A stretch of DNA of 64,000 nucleotides from Paenibacillus sp. L3-i20 (GCF_022180385.2 NZ_BQME02000002.1:1426001-1490000), one strand, 5' to 3'; positions 26,831-36,749 are shown, counted from the first letter of the stretch. Numbers and translations are program-made. The notes: a model not told the origin generated them from the letters alone.

Positions 26831-28084
26831 CTATCTGCGTTCCGACGGTCCACCTACGAATGCTTGCTCATCTGCGTCTAAACCGTAAACAGTATGAAGC
26901 GCTTGAACAACTTCTTTAAGAGGCTCAGATGCGATGATGCATGAACATCTAATTTCAGAAGTGCTAACCATCTTGATGCTAACTCCCAACGAGGAAATAG
27001 CTGTGAACATCTTCGCTGCAACACCCGGATTACTAACCATGCCTGCTCCGACAATGGATACTTTCACTAAACCTGCTTCTGAAGTTGTCTCCCTGTAAGG
27101 TACCGTTTTCCGATTTCCCTCAATGACCGAGATTGCTTTATCTCTATCTTCGCCGGATAAGGTGAAGGAAAAGTCCGCTTTGCCATCTTGAACACCGCTT
27201 TGAACGATAATATCTACATCAATGCCATTATCAGCGAGTGCACTGAACACATTCGCAAGTACGCCTGGCAAATCTTCAACACCCAAAATGCTGATTCTTG
27301 CTACATTTTTATCAAAAGCAATTCCGCGAACGACCACGCCTTGTTCCATGACCGCATCCTCCTTCACACTTGTACCTTCATTTTGTGTAAAACTTGAACG
27401 AACGACAAGACGCACATTATTGTGCTTAGCATACTCAACAGCACGAGGGTGCAAGACTGCTGCACCAAGATTAGCTAGCTCCAGCATTTCGTCATATGAG
27501 ATTTCTTCAAGCTTGCGAGCGTTTTTTACTACACGTGGATCAGTCGAATAAATACCGTCCACATCCGTATATATTTCACAAATATCAGCATTGAGTGCTG
27601 CTGCTAATGCAACCGCAGTCGTATCCGATCCGCCTCGACCCAGTGTTGTAATATCACCGGTTTCGCTCATTCCTTGGAAGCCCGCTACAACAGCGATATT
27701 ACCGCCTTCCAAAGCTTTAAATAGTCGATCTGGCTTAATATCGGTTATTTTCGCTTTTCCATGTACATCATTTGTGATCATGCCAACTTGCCAGCCTGTA
27801 AATGACTGTGCCTTACCGCCTAGCTGATGTATGCTCATCGAAAGCAGCGCTATCGATATTTGTTCACCTACGGTTAAGAGCATATCCATCTCACGAGCAG
27901 GAGGGTTAAGGTTAAGTCCCTTCGACTGATCAATTAAATCGTCTGTCGTATCTCCCATCGCCGAAACAACAACGACGATGTCATTTCCACCTTGCTGCCT
28001 TTCGATAATGCGCTTTGCTACTCGCTGCATTCTCTCAGGCGTTCCAACAGAACTACCACCAAACTTCATCACGATCAAAGACAA
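26831..28084 (-). CDS. lysC: Aspartokinase
   Basis: 417 residues. Catalytic domain begins LIVMKFGGSSVGTPERM; TLGRGGSDTTAVALAAAL and the IYTDVDGIYSTDPR motif follow. Two C-terminal ACT domains (about 265-335 and 345-410) bind amino-acid effectors. Phosphorylates aspartate, first step to lysine, methionine, threonine and diaminopimelate. TTG at 28084, 9 bases after GGGGAG, gives MSLIVMKFGGSS, matching other LysC N-termini. There is no room for a lysine riboswitch in the 80-base upstream gap. Confidence 0.95.
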   Translation of the reverse strand: MSLIVMKFGGSSVGTPERMQRVAKRIIERQQGGNDIVVVVSAMGDTTDDLIDQSKGLNLNPPAREMDMLLTVGEQISIALLSMSIHQLGGKAQSFTGWQVGMITNDVHGKAKITDIKPDRLFKALEGGNIAVVAGFQGMSETGDITTLGRGGSDTTAVALAAALNADICEIYTDVDGIYSTDPRVVKNARKLEEISYDEMLELANLGAAVLHPRAVEYAKHNNVRLVVRSSFTQNEGTSVKEDAVMEQGVVVRGIAFDKNVARISILGVEDLPGVLANVFSALADNGIDVDIIVQSGVQDGKADFSFTLSGEDRDKAISVIEGNRKTVPYRETTSEAGLVKVSIVGAGMVSNPGVAAKMFTAISSLGVSIKMVSTSEIRCSCIIASEPLKEVVQALHTVYGLDADEQAFVGGPSERR

Positions 28085-28172
28085 CGCCGTCCACTCCCCA
28101 ACCCCGACATATACATACAAGTTCATATTATACCATAGCAGCCTTATTCGTGGGTATATCCAATAACAAAAA

Positions 28173-28197
28173 AACCGTCCGATTTACTCGGACGGTT
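28173..28197 (-). terminator. efp terminator
   Basis: 10-bp perfect stem AACCGTCCGA/TCGGACGGTT with a 5-base loop, followed on the minus strand by a T8 run. Confidence 0.93.
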
Positions 28198-28210
28198 CTT
28201 ATGGAAGTGA

Positions 28211-28768
28211 CTAAGCTCTTGAGATGTATTTGCCTTCACGTGTATCAACAAGAAGCACATCGCCTTCGTTAATAAACAAAGGAACTTGTACACTTAAGCC
28301 CGTTTCAACTTTTGCACTTTTAGTTGCGCCTTGAGCCGTGTTACCTTTAACGCCTGGCTCAGTTTCAACAACTTTAAGTTCAACGCTGTTCGGCATTTGA
28401 ATGCCTAGAATTTCGCTTTGGTAGCTGGAAATGTTAACGTTCATGTTTTCTTTCAAGAAGTTAAGTTCCCACTCCAATTGATCCTTGTCTAGGTTGAATT
28501 GGTCATAAGTTTCATTGTCCATAAACGTGTACTCGGAACCGGAGTTGTACAAGTACTGTACAGCGCGGTTTTCGATAATCGCACGGCCGATTGTTTCACC
28601 TGCACGGAACGTTTTTTCTACTACGTTGCCATTACGCAAGTTTTTTAGCTTGGAGCGAACGAATGCCGCACCTTTACCTGGCTTAACATGTTGGAAATCT
28701 AGAACGGTATAGATGTCGGTATCTACTTGTACCGTTAAACCTGTCTTAAAATCGTTTACTGAAACCAT
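28211..28768 (-). CDS. efp: Translation elongation factor P
   Basis: 185 residues, three beta-barrel domains. The modification loop [15 protein letters not shown] carries the conserved Lys near residue 32; C-terminal [11 protein letters not shown] is typical. Relieves ribosome stalling at polyproline. Between yqhV/spoIIIA and pepQ, as in B. subtilis. Confidence 0.98.
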   Translation of the reverse strand: MVSVNDFKTGLTVQVDTDIYTVLDFQHVKPGKGAAFVRSKLKNLRNGNVVEKTFRAGETIGRAIIENRAVQYLYNSGSEYTFMDNETYDQFNLDKDQLEWELNFLKENMNVNISSYQSEILGIQMPNSVELKVVETEPGVKGNTAQGATKSAKVETGLSVQVPLFINEGDVLLVDTREGKYISRA

Positions 28769-28796
28769 CGCTGATTCCCTCCTGAATGAATAATCC

Positions 28797-29870
28797 TTAC
28801 CCCAAGCAGATTAGCTCTTTCGGGGATGAGGTTAATATTTTAATACCGGATTCCGTAATAACGATGTCATCTTCGATCCGTACGCCGCCGAAGCCTGGAA
28901 TATAGATGCCTGGTTCTACCGTTACTGTCATGCCGGGGGTTAAAATCGTTTCGCTAAGTTTGGACAATCTTGGTGCTTCATGGATTTCCATACCAAGGCC
29001 ATGCCCGGTTCCATGACCAAAGTGATCGCCATAACCATACTTCGTAATAATATCACGTGTCAATGCATCTGCTTCTCTTCCCGTCATACCCGGACGGATA
29101 TGTTCAAGGGCATGAAGCTGAGCTTCCAGTACGATATTATGAATTTCGCGGTGTTTATCACTCGGCTTGCCGATGACAACTGTACGAGTCAAATCAGAGC
29201 AATAGCCTTTGTAATAAGCACCAAAGTCTAATTTAATGAACTCATCAACACCAATTATACGATCACTAGCAACACCATGCGGCAATGCTGAGCGCTCTCC
29301 TGATGCTACGATAGTATCGAAAGATGAGCTTGTTGCACCGTTGCTGCGCATGAATACTTCCATTTCCAGCGCTACATCAGTTTCTCTCATACCACTGCGG
29401 ATAAGTCCAATAATATAAGCGAAGGTACGATCAGCAAGATCAGCAGCTTCTTGCATGACTGCAAGCTCTGACTCATCCTTAATCATTCGTAGCTTCTCCA
29501 CAAGTCCAGCTGTTGGCTTAAGCTCAATATCACCTAAAGTGTTCGTCCATTGAACGAATTCTCCATAGTTTACATGATCCTGCTCAAAGCCAAGCTTTCG
29601 TATCCCCAATTGTGATAGAACTTCTCTAACATCATTCAGCGGATCAGTTCCATGCTCGATGATTTCAAATCCAACTACTTGCTGGGCCGCTTGTACACGA
29701 TATCGGAAATCCGTCAGCAGATAACTTTTCTCAGATGTAATAAGTACAAATCCTGATGATCCCGTAAAACCGCTAATGTAGCGACGGTTATAAGGGCTGC
29801 CGATCAATATTGCTTCCAATTGCAAGTCATCCAAAAGCTTTCGAAGCTGGTTTACTCGATTCATCGTCAT
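28797..29870 (-). CDS. M24 family Xaa-Pro peptidase (YqhT/PepQ-like)
   Basis: About 357 residues. N-terminal creatinase-like domain (residues 1-125) then the pita-bread fold with metal ligands: [17 protein letters not shown] (two Asp), [15 protein letters not shown] (His), and [18 protein letters not shown] (two Glu). Start is one of a cluster of ATGs behind AAAGGGAG; 29870 has suitable spacing. The frame extends back into aroQ, which it follows by a few bases. Confidence 0.93.
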   Translation of the reverse strand: MTMNRVNQLRKLLDDLQLEAILIGSPYNRRYISGFTGSSGFVLITSEKSYLLTDFRYRVQAAQQVVGFEIIEHGTDPLNDVREVLSQLGIRKLGFEQDHVNYGEFVQWTNTLGDIELKPTAGLVEKLRMIKDESELAVMQEAADLADRTFAYIIGLIRSGMRETDVALEMEVFMRSNGATSSSFDTIVASGERSALPHGVASDRIIGVDEFIKLDFGAYYKGYCSDLTRTVVIGKPSDKHREIHNIVLEAQLHALEHIRPGMTGREADALTRDIITKYGYGDHFGHGTGHGLGMEIHEAPRLSKLSETILTPGMTVTVEPGIYIPGFGGVRIEDDIVITESGIKILTSSPKELICLG

Positions 29871-29883
29871 CATTTTCTCCCTT

Positions 29884-30336
29884 TCAAGCCTTGCTATCGC
29901 CGCTAGGCACTTGCCCTGCAATCGCATCCAGTGCAAGCACATAACCTAATGCGCCGAAACCGGCAATTTGACCTACTGCTATTGGGGCTACCACTGATAC
30001 GTGCCTGAATGCTTCCCTCTTATGAATATTGGACAAGTGTACCTCAACGACAGGTAAAGAAACCGCAGATAGTGCATCACGAATCGCATAACTGTAGTGC
30101 GTCCATGCTCCTGGATTAATAATTATTCCGTCATCGTTGCCATATGAACTATGTATACGGTCAATCATTTCGCCCTCATGATTTGTTTGGAAAAAAGAAA
30201 CCGAAATATTAAGTTCTTCTGCCCTCTTCCTCACCAGCAACTCAATTGCAGCTAGTGACTCCTTGCCGTAAACACCAGGTTCTCTAATGCCAAGCATATT
30301 CAAGTTAGGACCATTCAAAATAGTAATTTTGCGCAT
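29884..30336 (-). CDS. aroQ: Type II 3-dehydroquinate dehydratase
   Basis: 150 residues. ITILNGPNLNMLGIREP start, catalytic Tyr in VYGKES, FFQTNHEGEMIDRIH, IIINPGAWTHYSYAIRDAL and VEVHLSNIHKREAFRHVS motifs are all intact. Third step of the shikimate pathway. ATG at 30336 follows AGGAGGT by 6 bases. Order yqhR-aroQ-pepQ-efp matches B. subtilis. Confidence 0.97.
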   Translation of the reverse strand: MRKITILNGPNLNMLGIREPGVYGKESLAAIELLVRKRAEELNISVSFFQTNHEGEMIDRIHSSYGNDDGIIINPGAWTHYSYAIRDALSAVSLPVVEVHLSNIHKREAFRHVSVVAPIAVGQIAGFGALGYVLALDAIAGQVPSGDSKA

Positions 30337-30426
30337 ACCAGCACCTCCTAAGCAACCGTCATACATCTATCGTCGAAGATCACTAGACATTTTACCACAA
30401 ATGTCCGCTCCTTGAGAAGTAATATG

Positions 30427-30939
30427 TCAAGACTTCATTGTAACCGGCTCTCTTGAAACTTCATCAGTGAATTCAAATGCGATGGAATAACCAATAAAAA
30501 CACCCCATAACAAGAAAATACAGAACTCTGTATAGATCGTATTCCAACCAATTTTCGTGATCCATTTCATCATTCCAACTGCTGGCCCAATCCCAATAAA
30601 AATAATAACCCACCACACTAACCCATACAATACACCTGGCCAGGGACCTTTAAGTTTACGGAATAAGGCGATATATAATAAGGCTGCTACAATAGAAAAT
30701 AGTATAAAGCTACCTATCCCATATATGACACCCCAACCTGATTTCAGAAACGAATGACGAAAAAATGGATCGAGAAGAAATCCAGGTACTACTTTTGTAA
30801 ACTTCATACTGTAACAGAACCAGTGTATAATTCCCCAAATTAACCCTCCAAAGAAACCAATCTTAATCGCATATAACCATTTATTTGTTTTATATTGTTC
30901 CTCTTTCTCTCTACCCTTCTGCGATTGAAGTTTTTTCAT
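30427..30939 (-). CDS. yqhR: YqhR-family membrane protein
   Basis: 170 residues with about four membrane segments (IKIGFFGGLIWGIIHWFCY near residue 26; another around 70-95, 105-125 and 140-158) and a charged N-terminus. The sequence style and the position beside yqhS/aroQ match B. subtilis yqhR. Function unknown. Confidence 0.8.
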   Translation of the reverse strand: MKKLQSQKGREKEEQYKTNKWLYAIKIGFFGGLIWGIIHWFCYSMKFTKVVPGFLLDPFFRHSFLKSGWGVIYGIGSFILFSIVAALLYIALFRKLKGPWPGVLYGLVWWVIIFIGIGPAVGMMKWITKIGWNTIYTEFCIFLLWGVFIGYSIAFEFTDEVSREPVTMKS

Positions 30940-30991
30940 CCCTCTATCTCCTTCTGCATGAAATATTAACCCTGTAGATACTAGTATGTGG

Positions 30992-31005
30992 ATATGCGCG
31001 CATAT
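30992..31005. promoter_or_regulatory. 14-bp perfect palindrome between yqhR and yqhQ
   Basis: ATATGCGCGCATAT is a perfect palindrome in the divergent promoter region. A second inverted repeat (CTCAGA-7-TCTGAG) lies at about 31018-31036. Either could be an operator; no regulator is known to me. Confidence 0.4.
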
Positions 31006-31139
31006 GTAATCACAGCTCTCAGAAGGGACCTCTGAGCAATTTGACGATTACTCGCAATTACCTAAGAGATCAAGTACAATAGAAACATAAATTCTAGAGA
31101 TATCTCATTGATGAGATATACGCTATCAAGGAAGGTGAC

Positions 31140-32114
31140 ATGCACTTGCCGCAAGATTCTCGTAACATATATGGCGGACAAGCAGTTATTGAAGGCGTTA
31201 TGTTTGCAGGCAAACACGTTAACGTAACAGCTGTCAGACGCAAAAATGAAGAGATCGTTTTTTATGAAGTGCCTCGCGCATCTCAAAAGTGGGTACAGTA
31301 TTTAAAAAAAGTACCACTTCTTCGTGGAGTAGTTGGTATCGTTGAATCCAGTGCCAAAGGATCACAGCATCTAAATTTCTCGATGGAAGCATACGCAGAA
31401 GATGAAGCTGAGGAAGAGTCGAAGAATAATCCAACAGCAGCAGTAGTCAAGGAAACAGAGAAAAAGAGCGGCTTCAGCCTAGGTATGGTAATCAGCGTCG
31501 CAGTTGCTGGCGTCTTATCCTTCATATTCGGAAAGCTGATCTTTACTGCTGTACCAGCGGCGTTAGAAGAATTATTGTTCAGCGGGTTATTCGAAAATAA
31601 AGTCGGTCATAATTTATTAGAAGGTCTTATAAAAATTATTTTGTTGCTTGCTTATCTGTACTTCATTTCTTTGACACCTTTAATTAAGCGGCTGTTCCAG
31701 TATCATGGCGCAGAGCATAAAGTAATAAGCGCTTATGAAGCTGGTGAAGAACTTACGGTCAGCAATGTGCAAAAGTATAGTAGACTGCATTACCGTTGTG
31801 GTTCCAGCTTTATCGTATTTACAGTTATCGTAGGCGTATTCGTATACTCATTGCCTTTTTTTGTTTGGGAATCAATTTGGGAAAGAATTTATATTAGAAT
31901 ATTATTGCTGCCATTAGTACTTGGGTTATCCTATGAAGTGTTGCGACTTACAAACGCTGTCCGAGAACTTCCAATATTGCGTTTCCTCGGCTATCCTGGC
32001 CTATGGTTGCAACTTCTTACAACTAAGGAGCCTAAGGACGAACAGGTTGAAGTATCCATCGCCTCATTCAATCGGATGCGCGAGTTGGATGCTCAAATAA
32101 CAGCATCGAAATAG
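31140..32114 (+). CDS. yqhQ: YqhQ-family DUF1385 membrane protein
   Basis: 324 residues. The N-terminal domain with IYGGQAVIEGVMFAGKH is the DUF1385 signature, followed by an acidic linker (about 85-115), membrane segments (about 120-145, 160-190, 230-275) and FQYHGAEHKVISAYEAGE, containing conserved His residues. Function unknown. ATG behind AAGGAAGGTGA. First gene of the divergent pair with yqhR. Confidence 0.92.
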   Translation: MHLPQDSRNIYGGQAVIEGVMFAGKHVNVTAVRRKNEEIVFYEVPRASQKWVQYLKKVPLLRGVVGIVESSAKGSQHLNFSMEAYAEDEAEEESKNNPTAAVVKETEKKSGFSLGMVISVAVAGVLSFIFGKLIFTAVPAALEELLFSGLFENKVGHNLLEGLIKIILLLAYLYFISLTPLIKRLFQYHGAEHKVISAYEAGEELTVSNVQKYSRLHYRCGSSFIVFTVIVGVFVYSLPFFVWESIWERIYIRILLLPLVLGLSYEVLRLTNAVRELPILRFLGYPGLWLQLLTTKEPKDEQVEVSIASFNRMRELDAQITASK

Positions 32115-32146
32115 GTACATTCGTAATTCGTAAATGGAAAGGTGTG

Positions 32147-32470
32147 ATGGCGTTGTTCAAACGTTCGAAAGGATTTAGTATTGGAACAATGATTATATTT
32201 ACTCTAATGGCGATAGGATTAATTGTTGGACTGAGTCGGAATGCCGGCTCATTACTACTACCTATCATCGTATTGGGGGGAATATTTCTCCTTTACAAAT
32301 ATCCACCATCCTTCCTCAACAGAAGTCAATCACGGCATAATCGATCCCATGTTGTGCAGAGTCGCACTGTCCCTATGAAATCAAAGAGGGATCGGCCACG
32401 ATCAAAAACAGTTCCATTTAGAGTAATCGAGGGTGGAAAAGACGACGATGATCGTCCAAAATACCATTAA
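32147..32470 (+). CDS. Small membrane protein at the yqhP position
   Basis: 107 residues: basic start, two membrane helices (GTMIIFTLMAIGLIVGL and SLLLPIIVLGGIFLLYKY), then a hydrophilic Arg/Ser/Lys-rich tail ending DDDDRPKYH. B. subtilis has yqhP between yqhQ and mntR, and this gene has the same place and topology, but I cannot confirm homology by sequence alone. ATG at 32147 follows AAAGGTG; GTG at 32144 is an alternative. Confidence 0.7.
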   Translation: MALFKRSKGFSIGTMIIFTLMAIGLIVGLSRNAGSLLLPIIVLGGIFLLYKYPPSFLNRSQSRHNRSHVVQSRTVPMKSKRDRPRSKTVPFRVIEGGKDDDDRPKYH

Positions 32471-32480
32471 CAATTAAATC

Positions 32481-32526
32481 AAAAAAGTGGCTGCGCAGAT
32501 TAAAAATCTGCACAGCCACTTTTTTG
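32481..32526. terminator. Bidirectional terminator between the yqhP-position gene and mntR
   Basis: Long stem AAAAAAGTGGCTG...CAGATT with AATCTG...CAGCCACTTTTTT. T runs exist on both strands, so it serves the two convergent genes. Confidence 0.93.
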
Positions 32527-32552
32527 TGATCAAATAGGATCTACGATATTAA

Positions 32553-32975
32553 CTACTCCGTATCCATTTCTGATCTAAGAGCTTTAAGCTCGTCCATTCT
32601 CTTGCTATCGCGCTTAAAATATTCAACCAACGTTTCAATACATGTAATTGAATCCCAGCTAAGATGATGTTCAATTCCTTCTACATCTCTATAGATATTC
32701 TCTTCTTGTACACCAATCGTCTCAAGAAAAGACTCCAGCAGATGATGTCGATCTACAAGTCGTTTACCCATCTTCTTACCTTTATTGGTTAAAACAAGTC
32801 CACGATACTTCTCATAAATTAAGTAATTATCCTTATCGAGCTTCTGGATCATCTTCGTAACAGAAGACGGATGAACCTCCAAACCCTCGGCTATATCTGA
32901 AACGCGCGCGTAGCCCTTCTCATCTATAAGCTTATAAATACGTTCCAAGTAATCTTCCATGCTCGGAGTCGGCAC
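32553..32975 (-). CDS. mntR: Manganese transport regulator MntR
   Basis: 140-residue DtxR-family repressor. N-terminal winged helix ([17 protein letters not shown], with metal ligands D8 and E11) and C-terminal metal/dimer domain with HHLLES (H77-type ligand) and [10 protein letters not shown] (E99/E102/H103-type ligands). Controls manganese uptake. GTG start behind AGGAGG. Same neighbours as mntR in B. subtilis. Confidence 0.96.
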   Translation of the reverse strand: MPTPSMEDYLERIYKLIDEKGYARVSDIAEGLEVHPSSVTKMIQKLDKDNYLIYEKYRGLVLTNKGKKMGKRLVDRHHLLESFLETIGVQEENIYRDVEGIEHHLSWDSITCIETLVEYFKRDSKRMDELKALRSEMDTE

Positions 32976-33092
32976 CTAAGAACCTCCTAACCTTGCTTCA
33001 TCATCTAGTATTCTCAGCATCACTCTAAGTATCATACACTTTTCAACTAGCGAACTGCAACTTGATCAACATTAACCCTAAGTTAACTATGC

Positions 33093-33806
33093 TTAAAACT
33101 GAAGCCACTGTGGAGTAATTGAATTTAACCAAATTGTTATTTTTATCATCTGATCCGTGAATAACAATATGCCCATTACTATCATAATAGCTCCGCCTAC
33201 CTTCATGACAGTAGCGGAATATTTAAGAATCCAACGCGCCGTCCCAAGGAAAAAGGCAAGTATAAAGAACGGAATTGCAAAACCAAGAGAGTAAGCTGTT
33301 GTAAGTTGGAACCAAGTCCCTGGTTCAGATGCCGCTAGACTAAGTATAGCTGTAAGTACTGGACCTGTGCACGGAGTCCATCCCGCTGAAAATCCAATAC
33401 CGAATATGAATGAGCCGAAATAAGTAGCTTTTTTCGGAATAAAGTTCATTCTCCGCTCTTTCATTAGTGCTCGTGGTTGAAAGATACCAAGTAGAAACAA
33501 TCCCATCAAAATAATTAATATTGCAGACAATTGCCGGATTAAATCATTATATTCGCTGAAAAATTCACTAAACATATTCGCTCCATAACCGAGCGTGTAA
33601 TAAATAATACTAAAACCTAAAATAAAAAATAGCGTATGCGTCATCATTAGCATACGTTTCCCCTTCGTAATTTGGGAGTCCTTTATCTCAGAAACTGATA
33701 TTCCAGTTATGTAGGACAGATACGATGGATAAAGCGGTAAGCAGCATGGTGAAATAAAGGAGGCAAATCCTGCACCTAATGCTAACCAAATATTAATATC
33801 TGACAA
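33093..33806 (-). CDS. ccdA: Cytochrome c biogenesis protein CcdA
   Basis: 237 residues with six membrane segments. SPCCLPLYPSYLSYITG (first redox Cys region) and GFSAGWTPCTGPVLTAIL (second) carry the paired cysteines that pass electrons across the membrane for cytochrome c and, in spore formers, late spore maturation. TTG start behind AGAGGTGAT. Stands alone between mntR and znuB. Confidence 0.95.
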   Translation of the reverse strand: MSDINIWLALGAGFASFISPCCLPLYPSYLSYITGISVSEIKDSQITKGKRMLMMTHTLFFILGFSIIYYTLGYGANMFSEFFSEYNDLIRQLSAILIILMGLFLLGIFQPRALMKERRMNFIPKKATYFGSFIFGIGFSAGWTPCTGPVLTAILSLAASEPGTWFQLTTAYSLGFAIPFFILAFFLGTARWILKYSATVMKVGGAIMIVMGILLFTDQMIKITIWLNSITPQWLQF

Positions 33807-33841
33807 CCAAGATCACCTCTTCTTACGAGAATCGTTCCCCA

Positions 33842-34651
33842 TCAACGCCCTGATTTAACTCCCCGACGGAACAGGAGCAATAAGAGCAAAATTGCTATTA
33901 ATAGTAATACAATTGTTCCTCCCGGAGCCAAATTCCAAACTCCAGCAACAATTAAACCAACAATAACGGCAACCTCACCAATAATTACGACAGTAAATAT
34001 ACTTTGCTTGAAGCTTCGCGCGATAACTAAACTACAAGCAGCTGGTATCGTCAATAAAGCAGATACTAACAAAGCACCAACAATTTTTATAGAAACACTT
34101 ATTACTAGAGCTGTAAGCACGCTAATCATAACATTATAGAATCTGACGGGCAACCCGCTAACCGCAGCAGCCTCTTCATCGAAAGTAATGAGAAAGAGCT
34201 CCTTTACCTGCAGACCAATAACTAGTAGGACGATCGCTGTTACTCCACCAATAATATATAAATCTGTATTGTTTAACGTATAAATACTTCCGAATAAATA
34301 ACTGTTTACGTTCATTGAAAAGCTTTGACCCAGCGTGAAGAGCAATGAAGCAAGTGCTATACCGCCTGACATTATAATAGCAAGTGACAATTCTGCATAC
34401 GTTTTATAAGCTTTACGGAGTTTTTCGATTGCGAATGAAGCAATTATGGCAAAGATAAGTCCCATTAGCAGCGGATAGACGCCTGTTAAAAAACCTAATG
34501 CTACCCCCGCTATAGCTACATGCGACAAGGTGTCACCGATCATTGACAACCTCCGCAAAACTAGAAACTGCCCTATGAGTGGTGCTGTAATTCCAATAAA
34601 TAAACCGCCAATTAATGCTCTCTGAAAAAATTCACTAGTTAGAATCTCCAA
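33842..34651 (-). CDS. znuB: Zinc ABC transporter permease ZnuB
   Basis: 269 residues with about eight membrane helices and the metal-permease core IGDTLSHVAIAGVALGF and VSALLTIPAACSLVIARS. Forms the channel of the zinc importer with ZnuC and ZnuA. The TTG start lies within the last bases of znuC (17-base overlap), so it is translationally coupled. Confidence 0.92.
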   Translation of the reverse strand: MEILTSEFFQRALIGGLFIGITAPLIGQFLVLRRLSMIGDTLSHVAIAGVALGFLTGVYPLLMGLIFAIIASFAIEKLRKAYKTYAELSLAIIMSGGIALASLLFTLGQSFSMNVNSYLFGSIYTLNNTDLYIIGGVTAIVLLVIGLQVKELFLITFDEEAAAVSGLPVRFYNVMISVLTALVISVSIKIVGALLVSALLTIPAACSLVIARSFKQSIFTVVIIGEVAVIVGLIVAGVWNLAPGGTIVLLLIAILLLLLLFRRGVKSGR

Positions 34652-35459
34652 CCTGATTAACCTCTCTCCCTCTTTCCATTTTCTTTCGCAATCCTTTAAG
34701 ACTGTGAGCTAAATTATTTTCTATACAATCTTGTGTCTCATGAGAATGTTTAATATAAAGTTTTAACTTGCCCGAAGTTGAAGCAGGTTCCTGTCCTAAA
34801 TATCCTTTAATCATTTCCATATCATGCGATACCATCAAAAACGTCATATTGTGATGTTGATGCATATGTTTGATCATATGGAAAAAGCTCTCTTGCGTTT
34901 CGGCATCAATGCCGACTGTAGGCTCATCCAATATGAGCAGTGATGGGTTGTTAATAAGCGCTCTTGCCAAAAACACTCGTTGCTGCTGTCCTCCCGATAG
35001 TTGACCGATTCTTTTTTCACCTAAGTCAACAATACCCATCGCCTCAAGTGCATCTATCGCTTTTGTTTGATCGTCCTTAGTTACTCTCTTAAACAACTTC
35101 GAACGACCATATAATCCGGACAATACAACTTCTTTAACTGTAGCAGGGAATTGCGGATTTAAAGCATTTTTCTGTGGTACATATCCGATTCGATCCCATT
35201 GTTTAAACTGCTCAATAGGCTGTCCGAACAAGCGAATGCTACCCTTACTAGGTTTATTCAAACCTACGATCATTCGTAGTAAAGTTGTCTTACCAGCACC
35301 GTTTGTACCAATCAATCCAATGAAGTCACGTTCCTTCACTCCAAAGCTTACGTCTGTCAAAACGGTTTTGTGCTGGTACGAAAATGACACATTTTGTACT
35401 GATATGACTTCATTATGGCAGCTCGCATTTGCCTCTGAACGTTCATTCATAGTTAACAT
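34635..35459 (-). CDS. znuC: Zinc ABC transporter ATP-binding protein ZnuC
   Basis: 274 residues. Walker A GLIGTNGAGKTTLLRM, Q-loop region YVPQKNALNPQF, signature LSGGQQQRVFLARAL, Walker B LLILDEPTVGID and switch His in LMVSHD. Metal-type ATPase of the ZnuC/AdcC group. The C-terminal 45 residues after GYLGQE are unusually basic and low in similarity to the ABC core. ATG behind AGGAGTGG; terminator-like hairpin upstream. Confidence 0.93.
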   Translation of the reverse strand: MLTMNERSEANASCHNEVISVQNVSFSYQHKTVLTDVSFGVKERDFIGLIGTNGAGKTTLLRMIVGLNKPSKGSIRLFGQPIEQFKQWDRIGYVPQKNALNPQFPATVKEVVLSGLYGRSKLFKRVTKDDQTKAIDALEAMGIVDLGEKRIGQLSGGQQQRVFLARALINNPSLLILDEPTVGIDAETQESFFHMIKHMHQHHNMTFLMVSHDMEMIKGYLGQEPASTSGKLKLYIKHSHETQDCIENNLAHSLKGLRKKMERGREVNQVGDSN

Positions 35460-35483
35460 GATTCCACTCCTAACAACAAAAAT

Positions 35484-35500
35484 GGAGCTGAATCAGCTCC
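35484..35500 (-). terminator. Intercistronic terminator between znuA and znuC
   Basis: GGAGCTG/CAGCTCC stem with a 3-base loop followed on the minus strand by ATTTTTG, in the 61-base gap between znuA and znuC. It would give more ZnuA than transporter core. Confidence 0.75.
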
Positions 35501-35520
35501 GAATTAGTTAATGATCTACT

Positions 35521-36543
35521 CTATTGTAATGCTTGCATCAAATTTTGCAAGTTGTGTTGCATGAGATTCAAATACGTTTCTCCTGCCTTCTCTTGCTCCT
35601 TCGTTAAACCTTCCAAAGGATTAAGCACCATCGTCTTTACTTTTGCTTCGCTAGCAAGCATTGTAGCGAGTTGATCCGAAACAAGCTCTTCAAAGAAAAT
35701 ATATTTAACATCATTTTCCTTCACAAACTTAGCAATTTTTATAATGTCTTGCGCTCGTGGTTCAGCATCCGGGTTTATTCCCATAATTGCGGTTTGCTTT
35801 AAATTGTAGTCTCTTGCCAAATAGCCGAAAGCATGATGAGATACGACCATATTCCGTTGCTTAGCTTTTCCTAGTTCTGCAGTATATTGATTATCCAATG
35901 TTTTAATTTTATCTAACACAACCTCATAGTTGGCAGTATAAACGTCTGCATTAGCTTTATCTGCTAACACTAAGCTATCTTTCACATTTTGGGCCAATAT
36001 TAATGCGGACTTCGGACTTACCCATGTATGAGGATCTATATCGCTAGAATGGCTGTGACCGTGTTCTTCCTCACTATGGTCATGAGCTTCTTCTATAAGC
36101 TCTGCATTACTATTAATAAGCGGTATACCCAAGCTCATTTCTTTCGTCACTACACCACTATCCGAAGACAATCCCTTTAAGAAATCATCAACCCAGGTCT
36201 CTAGTCCCGCTCCATGATAGAGAAACAACTCTGCTTTAGATGCTTTGTTTAGATCCTGACTCTTGGGTGTCCAATCATGCGGTTCTATACCTGCTGCGAT
36301 AAGATTATCAACTTGAACATGTTCTCCACCAATTTCAGTTGCTAAGTAATAGATTGGGTAAAAGCTAGTTACTACGTTAAGTTTCTCCACCACTGCTTCG
36401 GCATCTTTAGTTGGAACGACTGTTGTTGAGGTTGGCGTCTCATTATTGGGAGTGTTCGTTTTGCCACATGCAGCAACAACTAACATTGCACACAATACGA
36501 GTACTATTGATATCCATTTCGATCGGAATTTGTTCGTTTTCAT
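35521..36543 (-). CDS. znuA: Zinc-binding lipoprotein ZnuA
   Basis: 340 residues. Lipoprotein signal peptide with lipobox VVAAC at residues 22-26. Cluster 9 substrate-binding fold: first His in IAAGIEPHDWTPKSQ, a His-rich loop (HDHSEEEHGHSHSSDIDPH, about residues 154-172), MVVSHHAFGYLA and a later Glu/Asp region. The His-rich loop is the zinc-type version of this family. A Zur-type operator lies about 50 bases upstream. Confidence 0.95.
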   Translation of the reverse strand: MKTNKFRSKWISIVLVLCAMLVVAACGKTNTPNNETPTSTTVVPTKDAEAVVEKLNVVTSFYPIYYLATEIGGEHVQVDNLIAAGIEPHDWTPKSQDLNKASKAELFLYHGAGLETWVDDFLKGLSSDSGVVTKEMSLGIPLINSNAELIEEAHDHSEEEHGHSHSSDIDPHTWVSPKSALILAQNVKDSLVLADKANADVYTANYEVVLDKIKTLDNQYTAELGKAKQRNMVVSHHAFGYLARDYNLKQTAIMGINPDAEPRAQDIIKIAKFVKENDVKYIFFEELVSDQLATMLASEAKVKTMVLNPLEGLTKEQEKAGETYLNLMQHNLQNLMQALQ

Positions 36544-36583
36544 CTATTATTCTCCATTCTAATTGCTGTCGTCTTCTCTTTAT

Positions 36584-36606
36584 AGTAATCGTTATGATTA
36601 CGTTTA
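36584..36606 (-). promoter_or_regulatory. Zur-type operator upstream of znuA
   Basis: On the minus strand CGTAATCATAACG (36590-36602), flanked by A/T, matches the Zur/Fur-family 7-1-7 type site CGTAATNATTACG with one mismatch. Placed in the znuA promoter region; a zur gene is 3 kb away. Confidence 0.65.
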
Positions 36607-36709
36607 GAATTATACGGCTGTTATTAGCCCATGTCAATATACAATTCATACAAGAAAACAAATATAAATTCTACTATGTTCTTTGCCCTTCAGTACTAGC
36701 TTAGTACAA

Positions 36710-36749
36710 AAAAAGTCGTTCCATACCCTAAGCGGGAATGAAACGACTT
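36710..36749 (-). terminator. metG terminator
   Basis: AAGTCGTT/AACGACTT outer stem and CATTCCC/GGGTATG inner stem, followed on the minus strand by a T7 run; 20 bases past the metG stop. Confidence 0.9.

Noticed and set aside
28085-28170. Lysine riboswitch before lysC
   Set aside because: The gap to the efp terminator is only about 85 bases, too short, and no L-box pattern is visible.
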